From: Bacteroidota bacterium
GTDB lineage: Bacteria > Bacteroidota > Rhodothermia > Rhodothermales > Bin80
DNA length: 64,000 nt
Direction of reading: 5' to 3'
NCBI GenBank assembly: GCA_028875125.1
Contig: JAPPGC010000047.1
Coordinates: 1-64,000, forward strand
This document shows positions 1 to 9,145 of the stretch, piece after piece. The position numbers and the translations under genes are program-made. Each line of letters opens with the position of its first letter. Positions within the stretch are counted from its first letter, which is position 1. Under the pieces are notes generated by a model. It was not told the DNA's origin, did not search any database, and was given only the letters and a program-made list of their open reading frames with translations.

Positions 1-1
1 C

Positions 2-45
2 CGACTTAAATTCTAATTGTCGTCGACTTAAATTCTAATTGTCGT
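2..45. repeat. two perfect tandem copies of a 22-bp AT-rich unit at the left edge
   Basis: The unit (CGACTTAAATTC..TTGTCGT) occurs back to back at 2-23 and 24-45 with no mismatch. Its ends (CGAC..GTCG) are complementary. IS21-family elements carry short repeated blocks inside their ends, and degenerate istB genes occur elsewhere in this window, so this may be the end of an IS21-like element lying to the left. That is inference; no transposase is visible beside it. Confidence 0.7.
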
Positions 46-253
46 TGAACACAGCCCCCAGATTAGGGCGCGGTCTAACAGGCGCACTGTTTTGCAGGAC
101 TTATCCCAGCTTGATTGGAGAATGTCGTAACGCTGGGCTATAGTCAATTTTCTTTGTGCCCCCGTTTCAGACGGTTTTTCCTCTTTGCCTTTCCTAGGAG
201 TTAGGTCTTCTCTCAGTGTCCTTACGTATCATGCCATCACCTGATATTTAACG

Positions 254-287
254 AAAAAGTCGGGCGCAAGATAGCGCACGGCTTTTT
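254..287 (-). terminator. probable intrinsic terminator downstream of the aldolase gene
   Basis: An imperfect inverted repeat pairs AAAAAG.C with G.CTTTTT around a GCGC/GCGC core and a six-base AAGATA loop. Read on the minus strand it is a GC-rich stem followed by a T run, about 75 bp past the aldolase stop. The A/T symmetry means it could work in both directions. Confidence 0.55.
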
Positions 288-317
288 CATTAGACCTGTT
301 CTGTTCAAGAATAGAGT

Positions 318-335
318 GCGAGGGTTTACCCTCGC
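318..335 (-). terminator. perfect 7-bp hairpin just after the aldolase stop
   Basis: GCGAGGG-TTTA-CCCTCGC is a perfect stem with a four-base loop, 26 bp downstream of the aldolase stop on the minus strand. No strong T run follows, so it may protect the mRNA 3' end or act as a weak terminator ahead of the stronger hairpin further on. The rest of 46-361 shows no gene. Confidence 0.4.
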
Positions 336-361
336 GTCATTAAAATAGCTGACTCAGGCTT

Positions 362-1441
362 CTACGCGACGGTTACAGATTTGTCGAGGTAGACATCCTG
401 AATAGCATTCAGGATGCTGATACCATCTTTCATCGGGCGCTGGAAGGCCTTGCGCCCAGAGATAAGGCCCATTCCGCCGGCTCGTTTGTTGATTACAGCA
501 GTCTTTACAGCCTGCTGCAAGTCATTTGAACCCGAAGCACCGCCGGAGTTGATTAGCCCACAACGTCCCATGTAGCAGTTGGCCACTTGATATCTGGTCA
601 GATCAATTGGATGGTCGCTTGCCAAATGCGTGTAAATACGCTCATCAAACTTACCATAGCTGGAGCCGCCATAATTCAGGGCACGGTAACCTCCATTTGA
701 GGTGGGCTGCTTTTGTTTGATGACATCCGCCTCAATGGTCACACCCAGATGATTGGCCTGCCCAGTGAGATCCGCAGAAGCCTCGTGGTTGACGCCGTTT
801 ACCTTGAAGGCACTGTTGCGCACGTAGCACCACAGGATCGTTAGCATGCCAAGCTCATGCGCAAGGGCGAACGCCTCTGACACTTCCTGTAGCTGGCGGT
901 TAGAGTTTTCGGAGCCAAAGTAGACGGTGGCTCCTACGCCGACGCAGCCCATGTCCCAAGCATTTTGAATGCTAGCAAAGGGTACCTGATCGTGTGAGTT
1001 CGGATAGCTTAATAACTCGTTGTGATTGAACTTCAAGATGAAAGGGATCTTGTGCGCATACTTGCGTGCGATGGATCCCAGTACACCATAGGTTGAGGCG
1101 ACTCCATTACAGCCCCCTTCAATAGCCAGACGGACGATATTCTCGGGATCAAAGTAAATGGGGTTCTTGGCAAAGGAAGCGCCGGCAGAATGCTCAATTC
1201 CCTGGTCAACAGGAAGAATGGAGACGTAGCCTGTTCCAGAAAGTCGGCCCGAACCGAAAAGTGTCTGGAGCGAACGCAGTACACGAGGGGTGCGATCAGA
1301 TGCTGCCCAAACATCATCCACAAAGTTCGGGCCGGGCAAATAAAGATTTTCCTGCGGGATGGTCTCGCACTTATGCGTTAAGAGATTTTCAGCAGAATCT
1401 TCGAGTATAGCAGCGGTATCGGTGCTCAAAACTTCAGACAT
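362..1441 (-). CDS. fbaB: class I fructose-bisphosphate aldolase (FbaB/DhnA type)
   Basis: The 359-residue protein matches the archaeal/bacterial class IA aldolase family, which cleaves fructose-1,6-bisphosphate to DHAP and glyceraldehyde-3-phosphate through a Schiff-base lysine. Seen directly are the TIM-barrel motif [10 protein letters not shown] (residues 76-85), KFNHNELL (137-144), and [10 protein letters not shown] (237-246), which holds the catalytic lysine (K242 or K244 by comparison with E. coli FbaB). [12 protein letters not shown] and [15 protein letters not shown] near the C-terminus fit the phosphate-binding strands. Length is normal for FbaB and the start is ATG. It stands alone, with terminator-like hairpins downstream, and would serve central glycolysis and gluconeogenesis in the cytoplasm. 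Confidence 0.95.
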   Translation of the reverse strand: MSEVLSTDTAAILEDSAENLLTHKCETIPQENLYLPGPNFVDDVWAASDRTPRVLRSLQTLFGSGRLSGTGYVSILPVDQGIEHSAGASFAKNPIYFDPENIVRLAIEGGCNGVASTYGVLGSIARKYAHKIPFILKFNHNELLSYPNSHDQVPFASIQNAWDMGCVGVGATVYFGSENSNRQLQEVSEAFALAHELGMLTILWCYVRNSAFKVNGVNHEASADLTGQANHLGVTIEADVIKQKQPTSNGGYRALNYGGSSYGKFDERIYTHLASDHPIDLTRYQVANCYMGRCGLINSGGASGSNDLQQAVKTAVINKRAGGMGLISGRKAFQRPMKDGISILNAIQDVYLDKSVTVA

Positions 1442-1532
1442 GGTTGTACTTGTAGGTTAGGTTGCGAAAACTACAGATCCCCAAAATTAGGGGTATCCGG
1501 GCTTTTAACGACTATTCGAAGGAAAAAGTTAC

Positions 1533-2588
1533 TCAAATCCGTCTTTTTTTCTGCACACGCAGTTCATCAGGAACTTGCTCAGGATTGGTAATCCAGTTTA
1601 CTAGGTTGCGGCCGATGTGTGCGCCAAACAACAACCCTTGTGATCCAAGTCCGATCAGGACCCACACATTTCCAGACAGTGGGCCGACCATCGGCAACCG
1701 GGTTCCGGGGACTCCTACTCTAATCCCCGCTGCTGTACTAAGTATATCTGCAGTCTCTATGCAGGGTACCATTTGCTGTGTTAGCGCGAGAATGTTTTTG
1801 GATCCCACTTTTGTGGGTTGATCATTCTGGAAGGTATGCTCGTAGGTGGTCCCAAGAATCAGTGTGTCTCGCATTGGAACTACATAACCATATCCGCTCA
1901 CCGGAATGGAGTGTGAAAAAGACTCTGGAGTGCGTACGCGAACGATTTGGCCCTTGATACAATGCAGATTCAATGCAGAGAGTACAGGAAAGGACTTGAA
2001 GCCTGCTCCGAGCGCAAGGACTAGTTTTGAGGCACGGAGGGAAGATCCTGATTTGAGGGCAACATTCACTCCGGATCCGGTGTCTTCCCAACCAACAATA
2101 TCAGAAGCCAGGACAGTACAGCGAGACGCTATCGTCCCGTGGGTGTACTCGAGCATTTTAGGCGTATCAACCACTCCGCCGGTGGTAATTGCAGCACCAA
2201 AAGGGGCGGACACATACGGATAGCGGGCATGTACCTCATAAGGCGGTAGCCAAGTGAATGAGTCAGCATGCTCCAGAACCAGCGAACGCAGTTTTACGGA
2301 CTGTGCCTCGTCCAGGGCCGTTCGCAAAATACCGCATGCGTCATAAGTATCGCTTGCATCAGCCTGCGCAAGCGTGTCCAGAAGGTCTTTGTACGCAAGG
2401 TCAGCATGCCAGGACGGGACAACGCGCTGGCCGGCAAACGGATTGATCAGCCCCGCCGCAACACCGGACGCAGCTGGAGCAGTCCCCGACAACAGTAATA
2501 CCCGATTGGAGGTGGAGAGCCACAAAGCTGCACACGCACCGCCTAGTCCAGCACCGGCAACAACTACATCGAAACTAGGTTCTTCCAC
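1533..2588 (-). CDS. FAD-dependent oxidoreductase, DAO family
   Basis: The 351-residue protein begins with a Rossmann dinucleotide motif, VVVAGAGLGGACAALWL (residues 9-25), and ends with a DAO-type FAD-binding tail (TRLPMVGP, then GLGSQGLLFG). This is the fold of D-amino-acid oxidase, glycine oxidase (ThiO) and the MnmC C-terminal domain; GVVDTPKML and CIKGQIVRV resemble the MnmC/ThiO side. Substrate cannot be fixed from sequence. No thiamine or mnm genes are adjacent, so a specific symbol is not justified. The start codon is GTG. It lies head-to-tail with fbaB, 91 bp upstream of it, but a shared transcript is uncertain. Confidence 0.8.
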   Translation of the reverse strand: MEEPSFDVVVAGAGLGGACAALWLSTSNRVLLLSGTAPAASGVAAGLINPFAGQRVVPSWHADLAYKDLLDTLAQADASDTYDACGILRTALDEAQSVKLRSLVLEHADSFTWLPPYEVHARYPYVSAPFGAAITTGGVVDTPKMLEYTHGTIASRCTVLASDIVGWEDTGSGVNVALKSGSSLRASKLVLALGAGFKSFPVLSALNLHCIKGQIVRVRTPESFSHSIPVSGYGYVVPMRDTLILGTTYEHTFQNDQPTKVGSKNILALTQQMVPCIETADILSTAAGIRVGVPGTRLPMVGPLSGNVWVLIGLGSQGLLFGAHIGRNLVNWITNPEQVPDELRVQKKRRI

Positions 2589-2636
2589 AATCCTGGAACA
2601 GCTTTGAGTGAATAGGGTAGCAGGGCCTGCTGTAGC

Positions 2637-2710
<74 letters not shown>

Positions 2711-2754
2711 CAGTCGGTGGATACGGAAGGTCCACCGATAATTGCACGCATTGC

Positions 2755-3789
2755 CTAGCGGGTAACCCTACCGGAGGCATCTCCAGAGAGCAGTTTTTTC
2801 ACCTCAGCCACGCTCACCAGATTGAAATCCCCGGGTATAGTGTGCTTGAGACAGGACGCGGCCACAGCGAAGTTCAACGCTTTTTGATTGTCCCCATCGA
2901 AGGCTATGAGCCCATAGATTAAGCCGCCTACGAACGAGTCCCCCCCTCCAACACGGTCAACGATGTGCGTGATATCATACTCGGGCCCGTACAATAGTTT
3001 TGATCCATCCCACAGGACACCGGACCAGGCATTGTGTGAGGCACTGATGGAGCTTCGCAGTGTAATGATAGCCCGCTGGCAACGCGGAAATCGTTCCATG
3101 AGTTGCCGGCCGACCGATTCATAGGCGGAAGCATCCAGGTGGCCGCTCTTTACTTCAACTCCCTCAGGATGAATACCAAAGACCTTATGCGCATCCTCCT
3201 CATTACCTACGATAACATCGCATAAAGCAACCAATTCGGGCATTACTTCTGCGGCGGTCTTCCCCCACGTCCATAAATTAGCGCGGTAATTGAGATCAAC
3301 GGAGACCGTCACGTTGTGACGCCGTGCTGCTGCGAGGGCTTCTTCTACGGCCAGTGCTGCACCCTCAGAAACTGCTGGTGTGATTCCAGTCCAGTGAAAC
3401 CAGCCTGACCCCGCAAAGACATCATCCCAGTTGATCATTCCCGGTTCAATGGAAGCGATGCCCGAGTATGCGCGGTCATAAACAACCTTGCTTGCACGTG
3501 CAGATGCACCGGTTTCCAGGAAGTAGATTCCCAGGCGCTCGCCTCCGCGCTGGATAAATTGTGTTCCGATCCCGAGCGCACGCACAGCCTGCACTGCGCT
3601 GGTTCCTAACTCGTTGGAGGGTACGCGTGAGACGAACTGAACGGGGATCCCGAATCCGGCCAATGAAGCCGCAACATTTGCTTCGGCCCCGCCATAGCGC
3701 GCGTCAAATGAGGAAGCCTGCACGAATCGCTGGAACCCGGGCGGGGAAAGCCGCAGCATGATTTCGCCGAATGTGACGCAATGGTTCAT
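2755..3789 (-). CDS. kdgK: 2-dehydro-3-deoxygluconate (KDG) kinase, pfkB family
   Basis: The 344-residue ribokinase-fold protein phosphorylates KDG to KDPG in uronate and alginate/pectin catabolism. Visible are the substrate region GGAEANVAASLAGFG (residues 33-47), DLNYRANLW near 165, and the pfkB C-terminal signature DRVGGGDSFVGGL near 285, in which GGGD carries the anion hole and catalytic Asp. KHTIPGDFN near the C-terminus is typical of KdgK. The DASS transporter lies 47 bp upstream on the same strand, so the two may be co-transcribed. No KDPG aldolase is in the window. Confidence 0.88.
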   Translation of the reverse strand: MNHCVTFGEIMLRLSPPGFQRFVQASSFDARYGGAEANVAASLAGFGIPVQFVSRVPSNELGTSAVQAVRALGIGTQFIQRGGERLGIYFLETGASARASKVVYDRAYSGIASIEPGMINWDDVFAGSGWFHWTGITPAVSEGAALAVEEALAAARRHNVTVSVDLNYRANLWTWGKTAAEVMPELVALCDVIVGNEEDAHKVFGIHPEGVEVKSGHLDASAYESVGRQLMERFPRCQRAIITLRSSISASHNAWSGVLWDGSKLLYGPEYDITHIVDRVGGGDSFVGGLIYGLIAFDGDNQKALNFAVAASCLKHTIPGDFNLVSVAEVKKLLSGDASGRVTR

Positions 3790-3836
3790 TTATGATCTGA
3801 TGTTGTTTTGAAATTGACACGTATGTACGTTTACTG

Positions 3837-5333
3837 TCATGGTGTAGGGCTTTGTGCTACCCAGGCTGGAATAGTTCCAACATCGATCCCAAACACCCAA
3901 AGTATAATAGAGTATGCACAAATGGTAATCAGCAAGAGAAAAGCAAAGTTGAGCAAAAAGCCGGCCCGTGCCATTTCGATTACCGATACGCGTCCGCTGC
4001 CGTAAACGATAGCATTGGGAGGAGTAGCAACAGGTAGCATGAATGCACAACTGGCTCCTAGGGCGGCCGGCACCGCCAGAAGAAGTGGGCTCTCTCCAAC
4101 GGCCAGGGCTAGGGCGGCAAGCACGGGAAGGAACGTTGCTGTGGTAGCGGTATTGCTGGTGATCTCTGTAAGAAAAACAATGACACCCGTTGTGATTAGG
4201 ACAATAAGGATCGTGGGATACTGTTGAAGTGGGTGGAGTGACTCGCCAAGCCACGCAGCAAGACCACTACTGGAAACGGCACCCGCGAGGCTCAGGCCGC
4301 CTCCAATCAGGATGAGCGCCCCCCACGGAAGCTTCTTGGCGGTATCCCAATCCTGTGCGAAGATGCCTCGCTTGAAATCCACCGGGATTACGAACAGTGA
4401 TAATCCTCCAATCATCGCGATATTTGCATCGGTCAGCCCGGGGATTATTGGAGCAAGTAAAGGACGTGTGATCCAAAGGAGCGCGGTAGTAGTGAACACT
4501 ATAGCTACAATTTTCTCGCCCTTCTTCATGGGGCCGAGTTTTTGTTTTTCCCTTGCGATGATTGATTTACTTCCAATCAGATCCTGTTTATCAAATTTGT
4601 AAAGCAGTCGGGTAATTGCAAGGAATACCAAGGGTACACCAACTATTACAACCGGTACCCCGACCGAGAGCCATTTTATGAATGTTATGGTGTATCCGTA
4701 CTCACTTTCGAAGAATGCACTGATAAAGGCGTTTGGAATTGTGCCGATGAGGGTACCCATCCCTCCTATGTTGGCCGCGTAGGCAACACCCAGAAGTAAA
4801 GCAACCGCAAAATGATGCTTGAACCGCTCTACTGTTCCCTCGGTATCGGCCAGCGTTATGACAGAGAGTGCAACGGGTAGCATCATCAAGGTCGTTGCGG
4901 TGTTGCTGACCCACATGCTAAGTCCCGCGGTTGCTGTCATGAATCCCGCAATCAGGGCTCGTGGTCCCGTACCCGCACGGGAAATAATCCAGATTGCGAT
5001 GCGCCGGTGCAAATCCCATCGCATCATTCCCAGTGCGATGATGAAGCCTCCCATAAACAGAAATATGATAGGATGTGCATAGGGCGCTGCGGTATCCTGC
5101 ATGGTGCTCACACCCATGATTGGAAACAGGATAAGCGGGAGAAGGGAAGTTGCGGGAATTGGGATGGATTCGGCAATCCACCATGTGGCCATCAACAGGG
5201 CTGCGCCCGCTGTGTACCAAGCTTCAATTTCCAGTCCGTTTGGGGGAGGAAGAACAAGCACCCCCAACAGCCAAAGTGGACCCAGGAACAGGCCCACGCG
5301 TTGTCGTAATCCGTATGGCGGTGCTATCTTCAT
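3837..5333 (-). CDS. DASS/SLC13-type anion symporter (dicarboxylate or sulfate)
   Basis: The 498-residue integral membrane protein is hydrophobic throughout, with about 11-13 helices. It carries both copies of the family Ser-Asn-Thr motif: VSNTATTLMMLPVA in the first half and TSNTATTATFLPVL in the second. These form the sodium- and substrate-binding hairpins of divalent-anion:Na+ symporters such as VcINDY. The substrate (C4-dicarboxylate, sulfate or another anion) cannot be read from sequence; the downstream kdgK suggests an organic acid, while the many sulfatases in the window make sulfate export or import worth considering. It is transcribed divergently from xylulokinase across a 49-bp gap. 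Confidence 0.88.
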   Translation of the reverse strand: MKIAPPYGLRQRVGLFLGPLWLLGVLVLPPPNGLEIEAWYTAGAALLMATWWIAESIPIPATSLLPLILFPIMGVSTMQDTAAPYAHPIIFLFMGGFIIALGMMRWDLHRRIAIWIISRAGTGPRALIAGFMTATAGLSMWVSNTATTLMMLPVALSVITLADTEGTVERFKHHFAVALLLGVAYAANIGGMGTLIGTIPNAFISAFFESEYGYTITFIKWLSVGVPVVIVGVPLVFLAITRLLYKFDKQDLIGSKSIIAREKQKLGPMKKGEKIVAIVFTTTALLWITRPLLAPIIPGLTDANIAMIGGLSLFVIPVDFKRGIFAQDWDTAKKLPWGALILIGGGLSLAGAVSSSGLAAWLGESLHPLQQYPTILIVLITTGVIVFLTEITSNTATTATFLPVLAALALAVGESPLLLAVPAALGASCAFMLPVATPPNAIVYGSGRVSVIEMARAGFLLNFAFLLLITICAYSIILWVFGIDVGTIPAWVAQSPTP

Positions 5334-5382
5334 GATTGAACAAAACTAATGCATTACAAACAGTTAACGTCACTCGACGCTT

Positions 5383-6873
5383 ATGACATCTGCCCCCTGC
5401 ATTCTCGGACTTGATGTATCCACCACAGCCTCCAAAGCTGTTTGTATAGACGCAGAGGGCAGCGTACTTGGACAAATTGCGACGGATCATACGCTGTCAA
5501 GCCCTTATCCGCTATGGCGCGAACAGGCTCCTGAAGATTGGTGGAGAGCAATGTGCAAGAGTATTCAAGGCGTTTTGGCGTTGCCGTCGGTGGATGCAAA
5601 AGCTGTGCAGGCGATTGGGCTAACTGGACAGATGCATGGCCTGGTGATCCTAGATTCAGATGGCAAGGTTTTGCGACCGGCTATGTTGTGGAATGACGGA
5701 AGGGCCGGGGCGCAGTGCGAAGCCATTCGCGCGCAGATCGGACTTGAGCGTCTAGTTGCTATTACAGGTAATGATGCATTCACCGGATTCACAGCCCCCA
5801 AGCTCTTGTGGGTTCGTGATCATGAACCGGAAAATTTCGACAGGATTGCCCAGGTATTATTACCAAAGGACTACATCCGCTGGCAACTGAGCGGAGAATA
5901 TGCTGCGGATAAGGCAGGTGCAGGCGGAACTCTGATGCTGGATTTAGCGTCGCGTACCTGGGCCTCAGATTTACTCAAGGAATTGAATATTCCAGAGGCA
6001 TGGCTTCCCCCCACATATGAGGGCACCACAACCACAGGTAAGGTGAGTCATACTTGCGCATCGGAAACCGGGCTTCCAGAGGGGGTGCCTATATATGCAG
6101 GGGGCGGAGATCAGGCAGCGCAGGCAGTCGGGGTAGGAGCCATACACCCCAGTACCTGGGCGGTTACGCTGGGAACCTCAGGGGTCGTGTTCGCACCATG
6201 CGATCATCCACGTATAGACTCGCTTGGGCGCGCGCATGCATTTCCGCATGCGCTTCCGGAGACCTGGCACATGATGGGGGTCATGTTGAGTGCAGCAGGC
6301 AGTCTCCAGTGGTATCGCGATACGTTTGCGGGCAACACTTCTTATGACAAACTGCTCTCAGAGGCGGCGGATGTCGAACCTGGAAGCGAGGGTTTATTCT
6401 TTTCGCCGTATCTCAGCGGTGAGCGTACCCCACATGCCGATCCGCTCGTTCGAGGCAGTTTTATCGGACTCACCTCCCGTCATGGCCGGGGCCATCTTAC
6501 GAGGGCTGTTCTGGAAGGCGTTGCTTATGGATTGAGAGATAATCTTCTTCTGCTCCGTGCCTCGGGACTGCCTGCACCCGAGAGGATCAGGATTTCCGGC
6601 GGAGGTGCGAAGAGTCCACTGTGGAGACAGATACTGGCAGATATAATGGGATATCCCCTGAACGTAGTTGAGGTAACCGAAGGTGCGGCGATGGGCGCTG
6701 CGCTTCTTGCAGGAACCGGGAGTGGCATTTGGTCTTCCGTGCAGGAAGCGTGCGATGCAACGGTATGTACGCGTGAACTGTCCGAGCCGGGGAAGTCTGA
6801 ATCAAAGTATTTGGAATTATATGAACAGTTCACGGGGTTGTATCCAAGGTTGAAGGACTTTTACTACGCGTAG
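5383..6873 (+). CDS. xylB: xylulokinase (FGGY family)
   Basis: The 496-residue protein phosphorylates D-xylulose to xylulose-5-phosphate. Seen are the first phosphate motif LGLDVSTTASKAV (residues 9-21), TGQMHGLVILD near 85 (the XylB signature), WNDGRAGAQC near 107, and GGGDQAAQAVGVG near 240. ISGGGAKSPLWRQILADI in the C-terminal ATPase half is followed by EGAAMGAALLAG. Length fits XylB. Its 3' end converges on tsaD with only 4 bp between them. No xylose isomerase lies nearby, so the kinase stands apart from its usual partner. Confidence 0.92.
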   Translation: MTSAPCILGLDVSTTASKAVCIDAEGSVLGQIATDHTLSSPYPLWREQAPEDWWRAMCKSIQGVLALPSVDAKAVQAIGLTGQMHGLVILDSDGKVLRPAMLWNDGRAGAQCEAIRAQIGLERLVAITGNDAFTGFTAPKLLWVRDHEPENFDRIAQVLLPKDYIRWQLSGEYAADKAGAGGTLMLDLASRTWASDLLKELNIPEAWLPPTYEGTTTTGKVSHTCASETGLPEGVPIYAGGGDQAAQAVGVGAIHPSTWAVTLGTSGVVFAPCDHPRIDSLGRAHAFPHALPETWHMMGVMLSAAGSLQWYRDTFAGNTSYDKLLSEAADVEPGSEGLFFSPYLSGERTPHADPLVRGSFIGLTSRHGRGHLTRAVLEGVAYGLRDNLLLLRASGLPAPERIRISGGGAKSPLWRQILADIMGYPLNVVEVTEGAAMGAALLAGTGSGIWSSVQEACDATVCTRELSEPGKSESKYLELYEQFTGLYPRLKDFYYA

Positions 6874-6877
6874 CTGG

Positions 6878-7912
6878 TTACCTGTACTTGCTGTCGTGGC
6901 GATAGCGAATACCCTTAGATCCGAGTGGAGCGTTGGCGCGTGTATCAATACCAATTGGGTTTGGACCGCGCTCCTTATATAGAAAATAGGCTGCGCCAGC
7001 TACCATGGCGCCATTATCCATACACAGATCATCACATGGTGTAAAGATTTGATACCCGTGATCGTCAGCAGCGTGTTTAAGCGCAGTTCGCAGGGGAGAG
7101 TTAAGTGCCACTCCACCCGCCAATGTAATCTGCTGCAGTTGATGTTCGCCGGCCATGCGTATGGTTTTTGAGACAAGTAGGTCCACGACGGCCTGTTGGA
7201 AGCTGGCGCACAGGTCGGCCTTGTTCAGGTTGGGATTTCGGTCAATTGCTGCAACTACTGCTGTTTTGAGGCCACTGAAGCTGAACTCACCATCGGTTCG
7301 GTTGATAAGGGGCCGGGGGAAGTTGTAGGCTTCGGGATCGCCTTTCTCGGCCAGTTTTTCAATGGCTGCGCCTCCCGGATGCCCTAATCCAAGATGCCGC
7401 GCGACCTTGTCGAAAACTTCACCTGCGGCGTCATCACGCGTGTGGCCAAGTAGTTCATAGGTCCCATGAGAGACTACTTTTAGCAGGAGAGTGTGACCTC
7501 CTGCAACTGTGAGGCAAAGAAACGGAAACTTGAGCACTTTGGAGCGTCCCATCAGGTTGGAATAGATATGTCCTTCCAGGTGATGGATGCCAATCAAAGG
7601 AATGTCGCAGGCCAGTGCTATTGATTTTGCAGCTGAAACTCCAACGACAAGCGCGAGGAGAAGCCCTTGATGATGTGAAACAGCGACTGCATCAAGGTCC
7701 GTAAATGAGATACCAGCTTCTTCTAATGCGGACTCAAGGATAAAACTGATCTTGGCGGTGTGTTCCCGTGCTGCAATCACAGGTACGACACCCCCAAATC
7801 GGTCATGAGCTTTGTATTGTGATGCAATAACATTTGACAATACTTCATGCCCATCGCGCACCACAGCCGCACCAGTATCGTCACAGGAAGTATCTATACC
7901 AAGGATCAGCAT
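6878..7912 (-). CDS. tsaD: tRNA threonylcarbamoyladenosine biosynthesis protein TsaD
   Basis: The 344-residue Kae1/Qri7-family ATPase transfers threonylcarbamoyl to A37 of ANN-decoding tRNAs. Visible are LGIDTSCDDTGAAVV at the N-terminus, the metal-binding HHLEGHIYSN near residue 109, VAGGHTLLLKV, GEVFDKVARHLGLGHPGG and LAGGVALNSPLR. The usual SGGHT is AGGHT here. The gene follows tsaB by 9 bp on the same strand, making tsaE-tsaB-tsaD one compact transcription unit. TsaC/TsaC2, which makes threonylcarbamoyl-AMP, is not in the window. Confidence 0.96.
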   Translation of the reverse strand: MLILGIDTSCDDTGAAVVRDGHEVLSNVIASQYKAHDRFGGVVPVIAAREHTAKISFILESALEEAGISFTDLDAVAVSHHQGLLLALVVGVSAAKSIALACDIPLIGIHHLEGHIYSNLMGRSKVLKFPFLCLTVAGGHTLLLKVVSHGTYELLGHTRDDAAGEVFDKVARHLGLGHPGGAAIEKLAEKGDPEAYNFPRPLINRTDGEFSFSGLKTAVVAAIDRNPNLNKADLCASFQQAVVDLLVSKTIRMAGEHQLQQITLAGGVALNSPLRTALKHAADDHGYQIFTPCDDLCMDNGAMVAGAAYFLYKERGPNPIGIDTRANAPLGSKGIRYRHDSKYR

Positions 7913-7921
7913 CGAAGACCA

Positions 7922-8569
7922 TTAACTGATTGTACCACGCTCCGCCAGGGCAGGCTGGAGGTAGACCGGTTTGAGTAGCTTGATTGCATCTCCTTCTAGG
8001 AGGGGGGATTGATTCATTGTGGAGATCAGTGATTCAGGCAGTAAGCGTGCTGCGGATTGGTACCTGTGGTCTCCGCACAACAGGTTCTCGAACGTATTGC
8101 CATACTCAAGGACTGTGACCGCGCTGGTGTCAGTCCGAATTTGATTGAAAACTGTATCCAGTGGAGCCACGGCCATTGCCGGTTGTACGTCGTGTGTAAA
8201 ACACGTGCAGCGCACATAATAGCATTGCCCCCGCCCCGCGTTCATGATGGCCCAGATAGGCTTTGAATGGCCGGCGACCAACGCATCCAGCGTACTTATC
8301 GGTGAGAGGGGTATATCCAATACCTGTGCGAATGTCTTTGCAGCGGTTACTCCAATGTTGAGGCCAGTCCACGAACCAGGCCCTACGACGACTGCGATGC
8401 GACCCAGGTCTGAGGGTTTAATATGCAAACTGGAAAGAGAGGTCTGAACTTGCTCATGCAAATGTTCAGCGGGGCGTCCTTGTAGAATGGAGGCGCTAAT
8501 AAGATTGGTCTCTTTTGCAACCAGAACGGTTGTGAATTGACCTGATGTATCAATTATCAATGTTCGCAT
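7922..8569 (-). CDS. tsaB: tRNA threonylcarbamoyladenosine biosynthesis protein TsaB
   Basis: The 215-residue ASKHA-fold protein is the inactive paralogue that dimerises with TsaD. The frame stays open upstream, but the start is set at the ATG of MRTLIIDTSGQFTTVLVA, where family homology begins. The conserved core VVGPGSWTGLNIGVTAAKTFA, near residue 75, is typical of TsaB. The start overlaps the 3' end of tsaE by 20 bp, which suggests translational coupling. The C-terminus lacks a RimI domain. Confidence 0.92.
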   Translation of the reverse strand: MRTLIIDTSGQFTTVLVAKETNLISASILQGRPAEHLHEQVQTSLSSLHIKPSDLGRIAVVVGPGSWTGLNIGVTAAKTFAQVLDIPLSPISTLDALVAGHSKPIWAIMNAGRGQCYYVRCTCFTHDVQPAMAVAPLDTVFNQIRTDTSAVTVLEYGNTFENLLCGDHRYQSAARLLPESLISTMNQSPLLEGDAIKLLKPVYLQPALAERGTIS

Positions 8570-9092
8570 AGTCGGACAGTTTATTGAGCAACTGTGCGTA
8601 GGTTGAAGAGGATGAAGACACCTCAATACGCCGCGTATTTTCCTCGGGCTCCTTTGAGATCGTAACGTGCAGGAACTCCTGTGCAAAGTTCTTTATAAAC
8701 CCCGATGCCCATTCGGCGACCACGATATTTCGCGGTCCCGAGAATGCCTCCTCAAACAGCATAAAATCGTCCACAGATAGGCTTGAGAGTCTATAAAAAT
8801 CAATATGTGTGAGTTTTTGCCGACCGATCGTGTACGTTTGAATCAGATTATAAGCAGGGCTGGTTACGTGGGTATCTGCACGGACGCCGAGTCCGCGGGC
8901 TAGTCCTTGAACGAAACAGGTTTTGCCTGTCCCCAGGGTCCCATCCAGACCAACAACAGCATCGTCGGGCAATCGTGCGCCAATCCACTGACCCAAAGCG
9001 TGGGTTTCTTTGGGACCAAAAGTTAGAAGAGTAACCAGCCGTACAGAATTCTGAGCAACTGTGCAACGCTGATGATTATGTGCGGTTGCCAA
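8550..9092 (-). CDS. tsaE: tRNA threonylcarbamoyladenosine biosynthesis ATPase TsaE
   Basis: The 180-residue P-loop protein is the ATPase that resets the TsaB-TsaD complex. Walker A is GTLGTGKTCF (residues 51-60), followed by TSPAYNLIQTY and the family HIDFYRL, then FEEAFSGPRNIVVAEWA. The reading frame starts with TTG at 9092; a shorter start is possible because family homology begins near residue 20. It is the first gene of the tsaE-tsaB-tsaD unit and its last 20 bases overlap tsaB. It runs away from the divergent DUF4399 gene. Confidence 0.92.
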   Translation of the reverse strand: MATAHNHQRCTVAQNSVRLVTLLTFGPKETHALGQWIGARLPDDAVVGLDGTLGTGKTCFVQGLARGLGVRADTHVTSPAYNLIQTYTIGRQKLTHIDFYRLSSLSVDDFMLFEEAFSGPRNIVVAEWASGFIKNFAQEFLHVTISKEPEENTRRIEVSSSSSTYAQLLNKLSDYANIDN

Positions 9093-9145
9093 TTCGGTTA
9101 GTGAGATTGCGTTAACTGGCGTATCTTAGCAGACAACCATTACGA

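Noticed and set aside
3790-4254. 154-codon minus-strand frame
   Set aside because: It overlaps the DASS transporter in another frame on the same strand; the transporter's SNT motif continues through it.
5334-5382. Bacteroidota-type promoter (TAGTTTTG) between the DASS gene and xylB
   Set aside because: The -7-like TAnnTTTG is present on the minus strand, but no TTTG lies at the proper upstream distance.
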